Assembly (NCBI GenBank): GCA_028564925.1
Contig: CM053034.1
Location: forward strand, 91,077,499 to 91,141,498
Direction: 5' to 3'
DNA length: 64,000 nucleotides
Source of the DNA: Lithobates sylvaticus
Taxonomy: Eukaryota; Chordata; Amphibia; Anura; Ranidae
Shown: positions 1 through 9,947 of the stretch, piece by piece
Position numbering within the stretch: the stretch's first letter is position 1
Layout of the letters: each line of letters starts with the position of its first letter
Program-made: the position numbers and the translations under genes
The notes under the pieces: model-generated
What the model was told of the DNA's origin: nothing
Database searches by the model: none
The model's input: the letters and a program-made list of their open reading frames with translations, nothing else

Positions 1-124
1 CCATCTGTACTTGCTCAATTTTTGCCGTCAGGGAGGTCTGGCAGCCCGCAATCGCTTGCATGAGAGCGTTGAACTGGTCCGTCCCGAGCGTGGACGGGTC
101 TGCTTGGTCGGTCTGGGACGCCAT
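1..124 (-). CDS. Partial ORF1 of L1-type LINE (N-terminus only)
   Basis: Forty-one codons from an ATG at 124 to the left window edge, with no stop. The product starts MASQTDQADPSTLG and is rich in Gln, Ala and Thr. In L1-type elements ORF1 encodes an RNA-binding trimeric coiled-coil protein, but only the leading segment is present here, so neither coiled coil nor RRM can be seen. It differs in sequence from ORF1 of the complete LINE at 6056-7150, so it is a different subfamily. Confidence 0.45.
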   Translation of the reverse strand, partial: MASQTDQADPSTLGTDQFNALMQAIAGCQTSLTAKIEQVQM

Positions 125-350
125 GTCCGTTGCGCACAGCACGCGAGGGCCCCAGGTTGTAGCAGGGGTTTTCTGTGCCGGAGGACGTTTGCGGTGGGAT
201 CCGGAGCTGCCCCTTCTCATGCCCAGAGGAATCCGGTGCTGCTTGTCAGTGTTAGCTGTAGTTAGATGTGTCGTAGGACGGATAAAATAGCCTCTAGTTG
301 CGGAGCTCCTGACTCACACGTCCTACTCGGTCGCCATCTTGACCACGCCC
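1..350 (-). mobile_element. 5' end of an L1-type LINE, cut by the window edge
   Basis: On the minus strand a 5' leader of about 225 bases runs into an ATG at 124-122, and the frame stays open to the window start (41 codons). The encoded start, MASQTDQADPSTLG, followed by a heptad-like stretch, reads like the N-terminus of an L1/Tx1-type ORF1 protein. The leader carries CAAGATGGCGACC in the sense strand at 341-329, close to the apparent 5' end, where L1 leaders often carry a YY1-type site. The exact 5' boundary near 350 is uncertain because the partner target duplication lies outside the window. Family placement is inference from a short fragment. Confidence 0.55.
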
Positions 351-524
351 CCCATATGCAGGGCTTCTTAGTAGGTTTTTCAGAGTGTTGAAAATTTGGT
401 TTTTCATTTTCTCCAGGTTTTGAAATTTCTGGATTAGGGTGTGGAGACCGGAGGCTTCACAGAGATTTGGGTGGGAAGAAGCCTCTTCCCCGTGCCCAGG
501 TCATATCAGACCAAGGCCCTAAGC

Positions 525-805
525 TTGATATTTCTGCCTGCTGCTGTCTGACCCTGTCTTGTTCATGGATCATGCCTCTGCCTGCTACCTGAACTGACCA
601 TACTTTTGCTTGTTTCCTGTACCGACTCTGGCCTGTTTATGGACCATGATCCCACCTACTGCCAGAACCAATACTTTGGCTGTGCTGACCATGAATCTGC
701 CTGCTGCCTGGATGATTTCTTTGGATGTTGCTGACCACATCTCTGCCTGCTGCCTGAACCAATGCCTTGCCTGTTTTCTGCCTGTCACTGCCTGGCACCA
801 GTAGT
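525..805. repeat. Degenerate tandem repeat rich in CTGCCTGCTGCCTGA
   Basis: Blocks resembling GACCATGCCTCTGCCTGCTGCCTGAACCAAT recur about four times with changes and unequal spacing. No gene is supported here. The open frames on both strands are translations of the repeat. The stretch 350-525 shows nothing I recognise. Confidence 0.4.
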
Positions 806-859
806 GACCCATCTACACTTCCCACTGATCCTCTGCACACTACACTACTAAAACCACAT

Positions 860-1168
860 TTTTTCACCCTTTGTTCAGCCTCCTGTACTTCCTGGCCCAT
901 GAACATACCATTGTGATATGAGGGCAGCCATGTCCAGTAGGTCAAGCCTGCTTGGCTTTTAGGAACTTCTGTAGGTGAAACTATACTATTCTATATTCAC
1001 TGACCACCATTACAGAGGTGTCCTTTACAGTACATTGTTTTTTATACAGTGTTGGTTGATTTTTGTGTTACACAGCTTGCAATGTTGGGTGCATAATCAG
1101 TACAGACATTGAAAAGGTCTCACCAATGAGGTATCCCCATACTCTGGAGGAGTAGCAGAATGTATTTT
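860..1168. repeat. Left part of a degenerate dispersed/tandem repeat, continued at 8806
   Basis: The end of this stretch (ACTCTGGAGGAGTAGCAGAA, then TGTATTTTGGGGTG) matches blocks near 9011-9050, 9171-9190 and 9551-9590. The sequence resumes on the other side of the complete LINE at 8806, so the LINE landed inside the repeat. I do not know a family name for it. Confidence 0.6.
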
Positions 1169-1181
1169 GGGGTGTATTTTT
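1169..1181. repeat. Target-site duplication of the complete LINE, 3' side
   Basis: GGGGTGTATTTTT occurs here and again at 8793-8805, exactly flanking the LINE. On this side it runs straight into the poly-T, which is the element's A-tail on the minus strand. A 13-base perfect duplication fits target-primed reverse transcription. Confidence 0.9.
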
Positions 1182-1193
1182 TTTTTTTTTTTT
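1177..1193 (-). other. A-tail of the LINE (poly-T on + strand)
   Basis: A run of T residues on the plus strand, A on the element strand, directly next to the 3' target duplication. The duplication itself ends in T, so the exact tail start is ambiguous by about five bases. Confidence 0.8.
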
Positions 1194-1554
1194 AAATTGT
1201 TTATTTATAAATTTTCCAAGTCATACAAAGAAAACACATGTAAAACAGTAACATTTAGAAGTAATGCAGGTAAATACTGAGTTAGGGATATAATATAATA
1301 TAATCAGTACACACAAAGGAATAGTGATGTGGATAGACTGTGAACTTGAGTGGGAGAGATGGTCAAGCTCAAGTAAAAATTAAATAAGACATGAAGTAAG
1401 TGGAAACATCCTCCTACCCTATCTGTAAAGGGGTTATAGAGGTAATATAAACACCTTATTTGACCTCATAAAGAGATCTGTGCAATAAGAGAAAGAATAA
1501 TAGTTAGCCTTCAAATTTACTGAAGTATGTAAGCGGTTGGATTCAATTAATTAA

Positions 1555-4500
1555 TTAACTGGGTCCATATCCTTCAGAACCATATACAGAATCATCCCAT
1601 GTTGACCATATTTCTGAAAATTTCTGCTCTGTACCCTCCACTACAGCCGTCAGGTGTTCCATTCTACGTATGTCAGCCACAGTGGTGATCAGTTGTGGGA
1701 GTGTTGGGGGTGAGGTGGACAACCATAACCTAGGAATGACCCGTTTAGCAGCCAGTAGAATATAAGACATCAGTCGGCGCATAGCCTTAGTAACATTAGG
1801 GAAAGGGAGGCCTATTAAATAGTGCATGGGCGTCAGAGGAACAGGGTTACCAACCAGTGTTTCCAACAATTTCTGGACTCGGAGCCAAAATTGGTGGACA
1901 GGGGGACATTCCCAAAAAATATGGTAGTGAGAACCTACAGCATTGTTACATCTCCAACATTGTTTTGAGATTGATCGATTACGGGCGTGTAAAATGTCTG
2001 GGGTCCTGTACCAATGCATCAGGACTTTGTATGCAGTTTCCTTATGAGTTACACATCGAGAAATTCTGGAAGTGTGCTCCCATATGCTCCCCCAATCCAA
2101 CAAGGAGATGTCATGTTGCAAGATCTGAGACCATTTTCTCATGTAGTGATGGTTATTTACCGTCATGGGGACAGCCTCGTGCAGTATTTTGTAAATGGTA
2201 GAGATCATTTGGGGCTCATAAGGACCATTGGCGCATAGGGTCTCGAAGTCTGTTGGCTTCTCCAGAGTCAAAGAAGGGGATCTGGTGGAGAAATAATGTC
2301 TAATCTGTAAATACGAATGTAAGAGCTTTTGGGGAATCTGATGTTGTTTTTGCAAGTTAGGAAAAGTCAGTAGGTGTCGTGTCACTGGGTTGACAAAGTG
2401 ACGTAGTTGGAAAAGTCCTGCCTGGGACCATTGCAGCATACGGTCATAAGATAGGCTATCTGGTATATCTGGGTTGAATAGGATATTTAAGAGTGGTGGG
2501 CATGGTGAGGATAGGGATTGGCGCTCGGAACATTTTTTCCAAATAGACAGTGTGAACAACATCGGGGCTAAACATATTTTTCGTAATTGGGGCATATGAA
2601 GGGGAGTAGAAGGCCAGAGCATATAGCAAGGATGCACTGGGGCTGTGACACTCATTTCAATTTCCGCCCACCTATTTGGGGCTTTCCGGGAGGTCCAGGA
2701 GGTAAGAACTCTCAGGTGTGAGGCATAATAGTATTTGATGAAGTCTGGGCCTCCTAATCCCCCCCTACTTTTCCGGGCCAGGACCACCGTCCCTGCCATC
2801 CTGTGGGAGGCATTGTTCCAAATGAAACGGAGGCTTCTTCTTTGAAGGGATTTCAGCTGCGCTATTGGGACCGCCACCGGTAGCGTTTCAAACAAGTATA
2901 ATAATTTAGGGAGGATGGACATTTTAAGGACATTAATTCGCCCCAGCAGGGACAGGGGAAGGGTGGTCCATTGGGTTAGTAAACGGTTAATTTCTGAGAA
3001 AAGGGGAGGAAAGTTGGCCCTATATAAAGTGTCATAAGAGGCAGTAAGTTGAACCCCTAAATATTTAAGTGATTGAGAACACCAATGGTATTTATACTTG
3101 CTTTGGAGGGAAGATAGGAGAGAAGGGGGGATGTTTATGGGTAATGCTTCAGTTTTAGTATCATTAATTTTAAAACCTGAGAGGTCACTAAAGGTAGATA
3201 ACATGTTATGTAAGTGTGGCAGGGAGGTGTGTGGGTGGGTGAGAGTTAGAAGGACATCGTCCGCGAATAGGGATAGTTTATATTCCGTGTATCTAAGATA
3301 TACGCCCTTAATATCCGGACATTCCCGTATAGCCGCAGCTAAGGGTTCCAGACTAAGAATAAAAAGCAGGGGTGACAAAGGGCACCCCTGTCTCGTACCA
3401 TTGCTAAGGGAAAAGGGACGTGATAGGTGGGAGGAGAGTTGTACTTGTGATGTAGGTTTCGAATATAGGGCCCGAAGAGCATGAATAAAGGGGCCCGAGA
3501 ATCCATAACGGTTTAGTATTGCAAACATAAATGGCCAACTAAGGCGATCAAATGCTTTTTGGGCGTCTAAACTGAGTATTAGAGCAGGTTTTTTGGTTTT
3601 TGTGAGAAGATCTATAAGGTCAATTGTGCGACGCGTATTGTCACCCGCATGTCTCGTGGGGACGAATCCTACCTGGTCTCTGTGAATTAGTGCTGGCAGT
3701 AATAGAGAGAGTCTATTCGCTAATATTTTGGTGAAAATTTTATAATCGGAATTTAATAGGGCGATGGGTCGATAATTATCAGGGAGGGATGGGTCTTTGC
3801 CCGGTTTTGGGATAACGGTTACAAAAGCATGTAAAAAAGAGGAGTGCGGTGGTGTACCCTGGAGTAACGAGGAGAACAAGGTTAACATATGCGGGGCTAG
3901 GGTCGATAGATACGTCTTGTAATAGGAGTATGGAAGACCATCTGGTCCTGGGGCTTTATGTGAGGGAAGGTGTTTAATCACTTCGGTTAATTCTTCTGCG
4001 GAAATAGGTTGGTTTAAGGAGGAGCGTTGATCTAGTGTGAGTTTTGGGAGGTGTACAGAGGACAAGAAGGAGTCTAGTCTATCTTGTGAGAGCTGGGCCT
4101 GTGGACCCATGCTTAAGCAGTTGTAAAGTTTATTATAGTATTCTCTAAATACTCCGGACATGGTCTGAGGACAATGTGTAGGTGTGCCGTCTGATTGTAC
4201 TACATGGTCAGGGATGCATAAAAAGGGGCGAGGTTTAAGTCTGTGAACGAGCATCCTGTGTGGTTTGTCAGCGTACTCATAGAACTTTTGCCTAGACCAT
4301 AGCATTGACTTTGAAATTTTATTCGTATCTATAGACCTAATACGATTGCGTATAGCAATCACTGTGCGCAAGCGATCCACCGTAGGGAAGCGGAGTAACC
4401 GTGTCTCCGCCGTCCGTAGCTGGGTCACAAGCTCTGACCTTAGCCTAATAGAGTCGCGTTTCAAACGTGAGCCGGCTGAGATGCACTCACCCCTGAAAAC

Positions 4501-5382
4501 TGCCTTATGGGCTTCCCACACAGTAGATGTATCAGAGACTGAGCCTACATTTAAATGAAAGTACTCCTCCAATGTCTTAAGTAATCTGTCCTTAGTTTCG
4601 GCATGTCGCAAGAGGGACTCGTTGAGCCTCCAGTGGCAGGTTTTAGGTGATGCCGCTTGGAGCGCTAAGCTCAGAGTAATGGGGGCATGATCAGACCACG
4701 TAATAGGATCTATTTCCGAAGAGATTATGTTGGGTAGCAAGGGGGCTGATACTAGAAAGTGGTCTAATCGAGAGTAAAGTTTATGTGGAGGGGAGAAAAA
4801 GGTATATTGGCGATGGGTGGGATGTTTCACTCTCCACGCATCAAAAAGATTGTGGGAGCGAATTAACTTGCGAAAGGAGGTAGACAATTTAAGAATTTGG
4901 AGAGATGGAGTTTGTTGAGATAGAGCAAATCTGTCCTTGCTAGGGGACATACACACATTGAAATCCCCACCTATGACCGTGAAAGGCTGGGAGAAAGAAC
5001 GCAGCCTGTCAAGGACTCCTGTGAGGAAACCAATCTGTCCCGTATTAGGTGCATAAACGTTAGCTAAAGTGAAGGAGGTATTTAGGTGGGTACAGCTCAG
5101 GAGCACAAACCGACCCCGAGGGTCCAAAGTCGAGGCAAGGATCCGTATAGGGCAGGAACGTTTAATCAATATTGCCACTCCTGCCTTCCCAGACGGGTCT
5201 GAGGCCATAAAAACTGTAGGGAATAGTTTGGAGGCAAATTTAAAGGAACCCCCTGGACGGAAATGTGTCTCCTGAACCATCACCACATCTGCTCCAGAGG
5301 ATTTGAATTCCTTCAAGGCCAGCCAGCGTTTTTTCAAAGAATTCAAGCCCTTTACATTACAAGAAAATATCTTTAAAGCCAT
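1555..5382 (-). CDS. L1-type ORF2 protein: endonuclease and reverse transcriptase
   Basis: An open frame of 1275 residues, a usual length for L1 ORF2. It nicks target DNA and copies the element RNA in the nucleus. Residues 1-240 form an AP-like endonuclease: VQETH (Glu38), VYAPN near 109-113, GGDFN (Asp140, Asn142) and SDH (230-232). The reverse transcriptase spans roughly 450-780, with NYRPIALLN, the LSLDAQKAFDR block and FADD at 706-709. Near the C-terminus CWRC at 1142-1145, followed by a His and WEC about ten residues on, is the Cys/His motif typical of L1 ORF2. The start is the first ATG of the frame, immediately before the LKIFSCNVKG block that opens such endonucleases. No internal stop is present. 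I rate the product as potentially functional, though activity cannot be read from sequence. Confidence 0.95.
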   Translation of the reverse strand: MALKIFSCNVKGLNSLKKRWLALKEFKSSGADVVMVQETHFRPGGSFKFASKLFPTVFMASDPSGKAGVAILIKRSCPIRILASTLDPRGRFVLLSCTHLNTSFTLANVYAPNTGQIGFLTGVLDRLRSFSQPFTVIGGDFNVCMSPSKDRFALSQQTPSLQILKLSTSFRKLIRSHNLFDAWRVKHPTHRQYTFFSPPHKLYSRLDHFLVSAPLLPNIISSEIDPITWSDHAPITLSLALQAASPKTCHWRLNESLLRHAETKDRLLKTLEEYFHLNVGSVSDTSTVWEAHKAVFRGECISAGSRLKRDSIRLRSELVTQLRTAETRLLRFPTVDRLRTVIAIRNRIRSIDTNKISKSMLWSRQKFYEYADKPHRMLVHRLKPRPFLCIPDHVVQSDGTPTHCPQTMSGVFREYYNKLYNCLSMGPQAQLSQDRLDSFLSSVHLPKLTLDQRSSLNQPISAEELTEVIKHLPSHKAPGPDGLPYSYYKTYLSTLAPHMLTLFSSLLQGTPPHSSFLHAFVTVIPKPGKDPSLPDNYRPIALLNSDYKIFTKILANRLSLLLPALIHRDQVGFVPTRHAGDNTRRTIDLIDLLTKTKKPALILSLDAQKAFDRLSWPFMFAILNRYGFSGPFIHALRALYSKPTSQVQLSSHLSRPFSLSNGTRQGCPLSPLLFILSLEPLAAAIRECPDIKGVYLRYTEYKLSLFADDVLLTLTHPHTSLPHLHNMLSTFSDLSGFKINDTKTEALPINIPPSLLSSLQSKYKYHWCSQSLKYLGVQLTASYDTLYRANFPPLFSEINRLLTQWTTLPLSLLGRINVLKMSILPKLLYLFETLPVAVPIAQLKSLQRRSLRFIWNNASHRMAGTVVLARKSRGGLGGPDFIKYYYASHLRVLTSWTSRKAPNRWAEIEMSVTAPVHPCYMLWPSTPLHMPQLRKICLAPMLFTLSIWKKCSERQSLSSPCPPLLNILFNPDIPDSLSYDRMLQWSQAGLFQLRHFVNPVTRHLLTFPNLQKQHQIPQKLLHSYLQIRHYFSTRSPSLTLEKPTDFETLCANGPYEPQMISTIYKILHEAVPMTVNNHHYMRKWSQILQHDISLLDWGSIWEHTSRISRCVTHKETAYKVLMHWYRTPDILHARNRSISKQCWRCNNAVGSHYHIFWECPPVHQFWLRVQKLLETLVGNPVPLTPMHYLIGLPFPNVTKAMRRLMSYILLAAKRVIPRLWLSTSPPTLPQLITTVADIRRMEHLTAVVEGTEQKFSEIWSTWDDSVYGSEGYGPS

Positions 5383-6055
5383 AGTACAATCCTAAGTTGA
5401 TAAGCAGATAATAATTTAACATAACTCACGGGTAAGACATTTTCCAACCCAAGGAGGCTTGGGAGAGAAATATACACATCAGCATATCTAAGCATCATGA
5501 CATGGTTTATAACCTGCAGCAAAATAAAGGAACCAAAACAGGTCAAAAAAGGACCTGGTAAAAACTTGTGTGGTTTAGCATGAGCTAAACTCAAAATAAA
5601 AATGTGAAAAACAAAAAAAACAGAAAAAAGAAAACAAGTGTTTTGAAAGCCTGAGGGAAAAAAAAACCCTCAGGGAACCAAGGCGGATCACCTTGGACAT
5701 ATAAAGGAACATGACGGTCAGCTAAAGTGACATATTGTGGTCCGCTCCTATGTGGTTTAACTGGCCTCCGACATTTAATAGTTAACGGTGTTCAGAACAA
5801 TCAAAACAATCCGAATATCATTTCACTGACTGGGACTACAATGGGAGCTATAAGGAGAACAGGAGCCTACCAGAGTGGATATGAAAAAATGGGGGGGAGA
5901 CTCCCTGAGTGCTTCAAAAAAAGAAGCAGAAAAAACAAAAACAAAGGAACTTAGGGGAGGAGTGCTCCCCACAGATACCTGTAGAAATCAGCCGAGATCC
6001 TGGGTATCTGGAAATCAAAAAACAAGGAGATGCAAATCAGGGGGGTCTTGAGACT

Positions 6056-7150
6056 TCAGGTGGGGAGTCTAGGCAGGTTGGAGCGTTGCGGTGTAGAGAA
6101 AGCCTTCTGTTGTCTCCGACGTACTGGGGTCCAGATTGCTGAAGGACCCTGGAGGGGCTTGGGAGCCAAAGCAGGTGGAGGAAGCTGGAGATCTTCTTCT
6201 GGTACAGGTGGTAAACCCAAGTTGCGAGTGAAGGCTTCGCATTCATGTAATTCTCTGATGGAGTATTGTGTGCCATCTTTGGACGCTGAGAGCCGAAATG
6301 GGAAGCCCCATCTGTAGGGGACTTGATGGAGTTGGAGGTGAGCTGTGATTGGGCGTAAATTGCGTCTTTTTGCCAGGGTGATGGGGGAGAGGTCGCTAAA
6401 GATCTGTATCTTGGAGCCCTTGAAGTCAATGCGGTTTTTGTTGCGTGTAGCTGCTGTTAGAGCTTCCTTACTATCATAATAGTGGAAACGGACTATTATG
6501 TCCCTCGGGTTGGATCCAGGGGGGGGTTTCGGGGCCAGAGATCTATGGGCCCTATCTAAGCGCCAATCAATATCAGGTATGTGTGGGGCCAGTGTGACAA
6601 ACAGATCTAGTAGATATGCCCGTAGCTCTTTATCGTTGACCTTTTCAGGGACTCCACGGATCCTCACGTTTGAACGACGTTCTCTATTCTCCAAATCTTC
6701 TTGTTGAAGTTGTATTTGGGAAACTGTGTGTTTGAGAAATGCGTTTTCTTCCTCCAGTGCATGTATATATTGTACAGTCTCATCAAGTTTAGTTTCCAGA
6801 GTGGCAGTGCGTTCTCCAAGCTGGTCTATCTCCCCCCTGAGCTCCTGGGCAAGCTTCCCAACCTCTTTAGATATGTTGCGTGTTAAATCCTGTAAAAGTG
6901 TCTGTAGTTTCAGGTCCAAAACTGTTACCGTGATTGCTTCGACAGGATTTGTCTGCTGGGATGCGTTACCGGAGTTAAATATAGCTGGTGCGGAGGCTAG
7001 GAGGTCAGCGGCATCTGTCGGTTCCGTAGGCGTACTCGGGGCCGGAGAATGTGGTTTATATAGGAATCGCTCCATGGTTCGTGCAGGTTGGGAGGTAGGT
7101 GGCGGAGGAAAGCCTTGATATATGTGTTTCTGAAATCCTATTTTACCCAT
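6056..7150 (-). CDS. L1-type ORF1 protein: RNA-binding chaperone
   Basis: An open frame of 364 residues. The first 75 are Pro/Ser/Thr-rich. A long coiled coil covers about 78-158, which in this family drives trimer formation. An RRM follows at about 160-240, with NVRIRGVPE as its first strand (161-169) and RDIIVRF as a later one (216-222). A C-terminal domain runs to about 325 and a Pro-rich basic tail ends the protein. The family coats element RNA and assists its reverse transcription. An internal ATG at residue 26 (MERFLYKPH) is an alternative start. It lies upstream of ORF2 on the same transcript with a gap of 673 bases, far longer than in mammalian L1. Confidence 0.93.
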   Translation of the reverse strand: MGKIGFQKHIYQGFPPPPTSQPARTMERFLYKPHSPAPSTPTEPTDAADLLASAPAIFNSGNASQQTNPVEAITVTVLDLKLQTLLQDLTRNISKEVGKLAQELRGEIDQLGERTATLETKLDETVQYIHALEEENAFLKHTVSQIQLQQEDLENRERRSNVRIRGVPEKVNDKELRAYLLDLFVTLAPHIPDIDWRLDRAHRSLAPKPPPGSNPRDIIVRFHYYDSKEALTAATRNKNRIDFKGSKIQIFSDLSPITLAKRRNLRPITAHLQLHQVPYRWGFPFRLSASKDGTQYSIRELHECEAFTRNLGLPPVPEEDLQLPPPALAPKPLQGPSAIWTPVRRRQQKAFSTPQRSNLPRLPT

Positions 7151-8792
7151 GTAGTGCCCAGAGGCGTCCAGAGGTGGCTGGTGATGATCCTGTGGCTGTA
7201 AGAGCTTTTGAAGCGGTGCAGGATCCCTTGGGAGAGGAGCGGGGACCTGATCGAGTCTAAGACATGTCTGTCATCTTTGCTAACCGTTCATGTACTCCCC
7301 TATTTAGCGCTTTTAGGGTGCATTTGGATAAGCTAGAGTCTTGGAAGGGTATGCCTCTTTAAGATCCTGTTGAAGTTGGAGCCGGGACAGGGGATGTCCG
7401 TGGGCTGGTAGGTTGGCGTATAAGGCTTTGTAGGCCTCAAGCTGGCGGCAGGCCTGGGATTTTTGGAGCAGGCCAGGTGACGTCTCGGTCGGCCAACCGG
7501 GCTGTTCAGTAAAAGTGACGATGGGGTCAGGGGATAGCCGGGGGCCACCAGGACAGGTTTGGTGGCTTTCCCACTGATTGTGTAGCCTGGGTAGCAGCGG
7601 ATTGCGGTCAGGTATGTTCAGACTGGGTGTAGTAGTATGGCCGGTTTAGCTGTATGTGCTTCCAACAATAGTGGGACTATATTTAAGTCACCCAATGCCC
7701 TGCTCTATCTGGTTGGGGTGTTCTGGTGGTGAGATGGGGCCTGGATGGAGCTTTGAAGAGGTGGGGAGGCCTAGAGCTTCTGGTGAGGTGTACCAAGATG
7801 GCCGCCGTACCTCTGCTAGGCCGGGGGGGGGGGTGCACCTGGATGGTTATCTGCAGCACCGCTGGATCCCCAGGCAGCTGATGTTCTTACAGGACGCTCC
7901 CCCAGCTCTGAAAGGAGGTAGCTGAGCGGAGAAGAGCTGTGAGGGGGAGATAGTGCTGACCGCGGGTGGAGCAAGATGGCCGCCGTTCCACCAAGCATAG
8001 GCCGGAGCCGCGGCCTCGATTTGCGGGAGCGAGGAGGGACACCTCGCCGACGGCCTCCGATGGGTTCCAGCAACCGGGGGGGGGGGGCTGTGTGGCACGG
8101 CAACGGTCCGCCAATGAGGAGGGGAACAGGCTGGGAGAGTCTGGAGCCTTTACACAGGCGCCGGGTGTAGCAAGATGGCCGCTTCCAAGAAGTAGGCCGG
8201 AGCCGCGGACTATAGTGAATCCCACTACGTTGGCCCTGTGTCTCCCCTGTCTAGATGGCCAAGGGGGGCAATCCTGCTGACATCAGGGGCAGATGCTTCC
8301 AAGGGGGGCTTCTATAGTGGGTCTGAGGGCCGGTGGCCGGTACTCACTGCGTCCCTGGAGATGTTAGAGCCTGGGCCTGCAGAGCTGAGAGGTGGCGCCG
8401 AGATGTTGACGAGCGGAGCCTGACGGAGGCGGCCTCCAGTGTCTGGTCAGGCTCTCATACACCCTTCGATGCTGCGGATGACGGCCAGCCAAGGTATGGT
8501 GATGTGGTGTGTCCGGGATGGGTGCAGCAGAGAGCAGGGTCGTCGGGCCTGTAGGCCGCAAGATGGCGCCGGGCGCCTCGTGTGTGGAGCTTGCTATAGG
8601 GCAGAGTGCGGTCTCGGGCTGCTGTAGATCCCCAAATAATGAGTCCACGGGGTAGGGCAAGAAGTCCTGCAGATCCCCCGGGGTGTATGACGCCCGATTG
8701 GGGCACTTTAAGCTGGTGATGGCGTTGGATGGTGCCCGTCCGTGAGGAGCTCAGAATCCACACGTCCTCCCTGTTCAACGTCCGGACACGCC
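7151..8792 (-). promoter_or_regulatory. GC-rich 5' UTR / likely internal promoter of the complete LINE
   Basis: About 1.64 kb of CpG-rich DNA with no convincing reading frame. AAGATGGCCGCC-type words recur at about 7795, 7973 and 8171 and as AAGATGGCGCC at about 8560, all on the plus strand, that is antisense to the element. Blocks at 7970-8015 and 8164-8210 share both the motif and TAGGCCGGAGCCGCGG, so the leader is partly built of repeated modules about 195 bases apart. These words match the YY1-type core used in the 5' UTR of human L1. Promoter activity is inferred. Confidence 0.55.
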
Positions 8793-8805
8793 GGGGTGTA
8801 TTTTT
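8793..8805. repeat. Target-site duplication of the complete LINE, 5' side
   Basis: GGGGTGTATTTTT, identical to 1169-1181. Confidence 0.9.
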
Positions 8806-9850
8806 AAGTATGTCAGTTGTATAGTTGTGTTAAAAAAATGTGTGGATGTGTCCTTTGTCCTAGTGCTCCAGGGCCTCCAAAAATGGGATAGGTGGTCAGA
8901 AAATGAGATGTGTAATTAATGCCCCTAGAACACCTGAAGGTGCTCCTTGGATGTTGGGCATCTGTATATGGTCAGGATGTGAAAAAGTCTCAAACATGTG
9001 GTATTGCCATACTCAGGAGGAGTACAGAGTGTATTTTGGGGTGTAATTCTTAGTATGTGCATGCTGCATTGACAACTTTGTGTAAAAAAAAAAAAAAAAA
9101 AATTATTTTCTTTATACATTTTGCAAAAATGTGTAGCAAAAAAATGACATGTTCAAAAGATTCATTAGCAGAAAGTATTTTGGGGTGTAATTGTTGGTAT
9201 GTCCATGCTGTATGTTAGAAATTCCTTATACATTGATAATTTTGTGTAAATAAAATACTTTTCTTTCCACATTTTCCAAAAACTTGTTTCAAACAATTAT
9301 ATGAATGTTCAAATGACTCATTATACCTCATAGAATATATCTTTGGGTGTTTACTTTAAAAAAAATGTGGTCATTTTGTGGGTGTTTCCACTGTCCTGGC
9401 GCTCCAGGGCCTTCAAAAATGTGATAGGTAGTCAGGAAATTAGATGCGTAATTTATGTGTAATTTGAAAGCCCAAAGCTGCGTCTTGGATTTTGGGCCTC
9501 TGTACATGGCTAGGCTGTGAAAAAGTCTCACATATGGGGTATCCCCTTACTCAGGAGGAGTAGCTGAATATGTTTTGAGGTGGAATTCTAAGTATGCATA
9601 TACCATGTGTAAGAAACAACTTGTAAAAATGCCAATTGTGTGAAAAAATTAATTTATTTAATTTCTTCATTTTCCAAAGAATTGGGGAAAAAAATACAAC
9701 TTTAAAAACATTTACCATATCTCTTACTAAACCCCTTGGGTGTCTACTTTCCAAAAAGGGGTAATTTGGGGGGTATTTGTACTGTTCTGGAATTTTAGGG
9801 CATTTGAAAAATGTGATAGGCAGTCAGAAAGTCATAGCTGCGTAAATTAC
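8806..9850. repeat. Degenerate tandem/dispersed repeat, right part
   Basis: Related blocks start near 8842, 9377 and 9768. Each runs from a word like CTCCAGGGCCTTCAAAAATG through GTGAAAAAGTCTCA and ACTCAGGAGGAGTAG to TTTTGGGGTGTAATTC, so the period is about 400-530 bases with strong decay. It contains no supported gene. The complete LINE sits inside the same repeat. Confidence 0.6.
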
Positions 9851-9882
9851 AGAATATATACCATAGTTTGTAAATGCTATAA

Positions 9883-9884
<2 letters not shown>

Positions 9885-9946
<62 letters not shown>
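9885..9946. repeat. (TA)n microsatellite
   Basis: About 31 uninterrupted TA units. The stretch 9950-10800 that follows is AT-rich, has a G-run at about 10090-10104 and A- or T-runs, and shows no gene. Confidence 0.95.

Positions 9947-9947
<1 letters not shown>

Larger units (their letters stand above)
1182..8792 (-). mobile_element. Complete L1/Tx1-type LINE with both ORFs open
   Basis: A non-LTR retrotransposon of about 7.6 kb read on the minus strand. In order it has a GC-rich 5' leader (8792-7151), ORF1 (7150-6056), a 673-base gap, ORF2 (5382-1555), and a 3' UTR of about 370 bases ending in an A-tail (poly-T at 1177-1193). A perfect 13-base duplication flanks it. Full length, two open frames and an undecayed duplication make this a young insertion and possibly a recently active copy. 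Membership of the L1 group rests on an ORF1 of coiled coil plus RRM plus C-terminal domain and an ORF2 of AP-type endonuclease, RT and a terminal Cys/His motif. Insertion into a T-rich site within a dispersed repeat does not look like the strict target use of some Tx1 elements. Confidence 0.92.
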
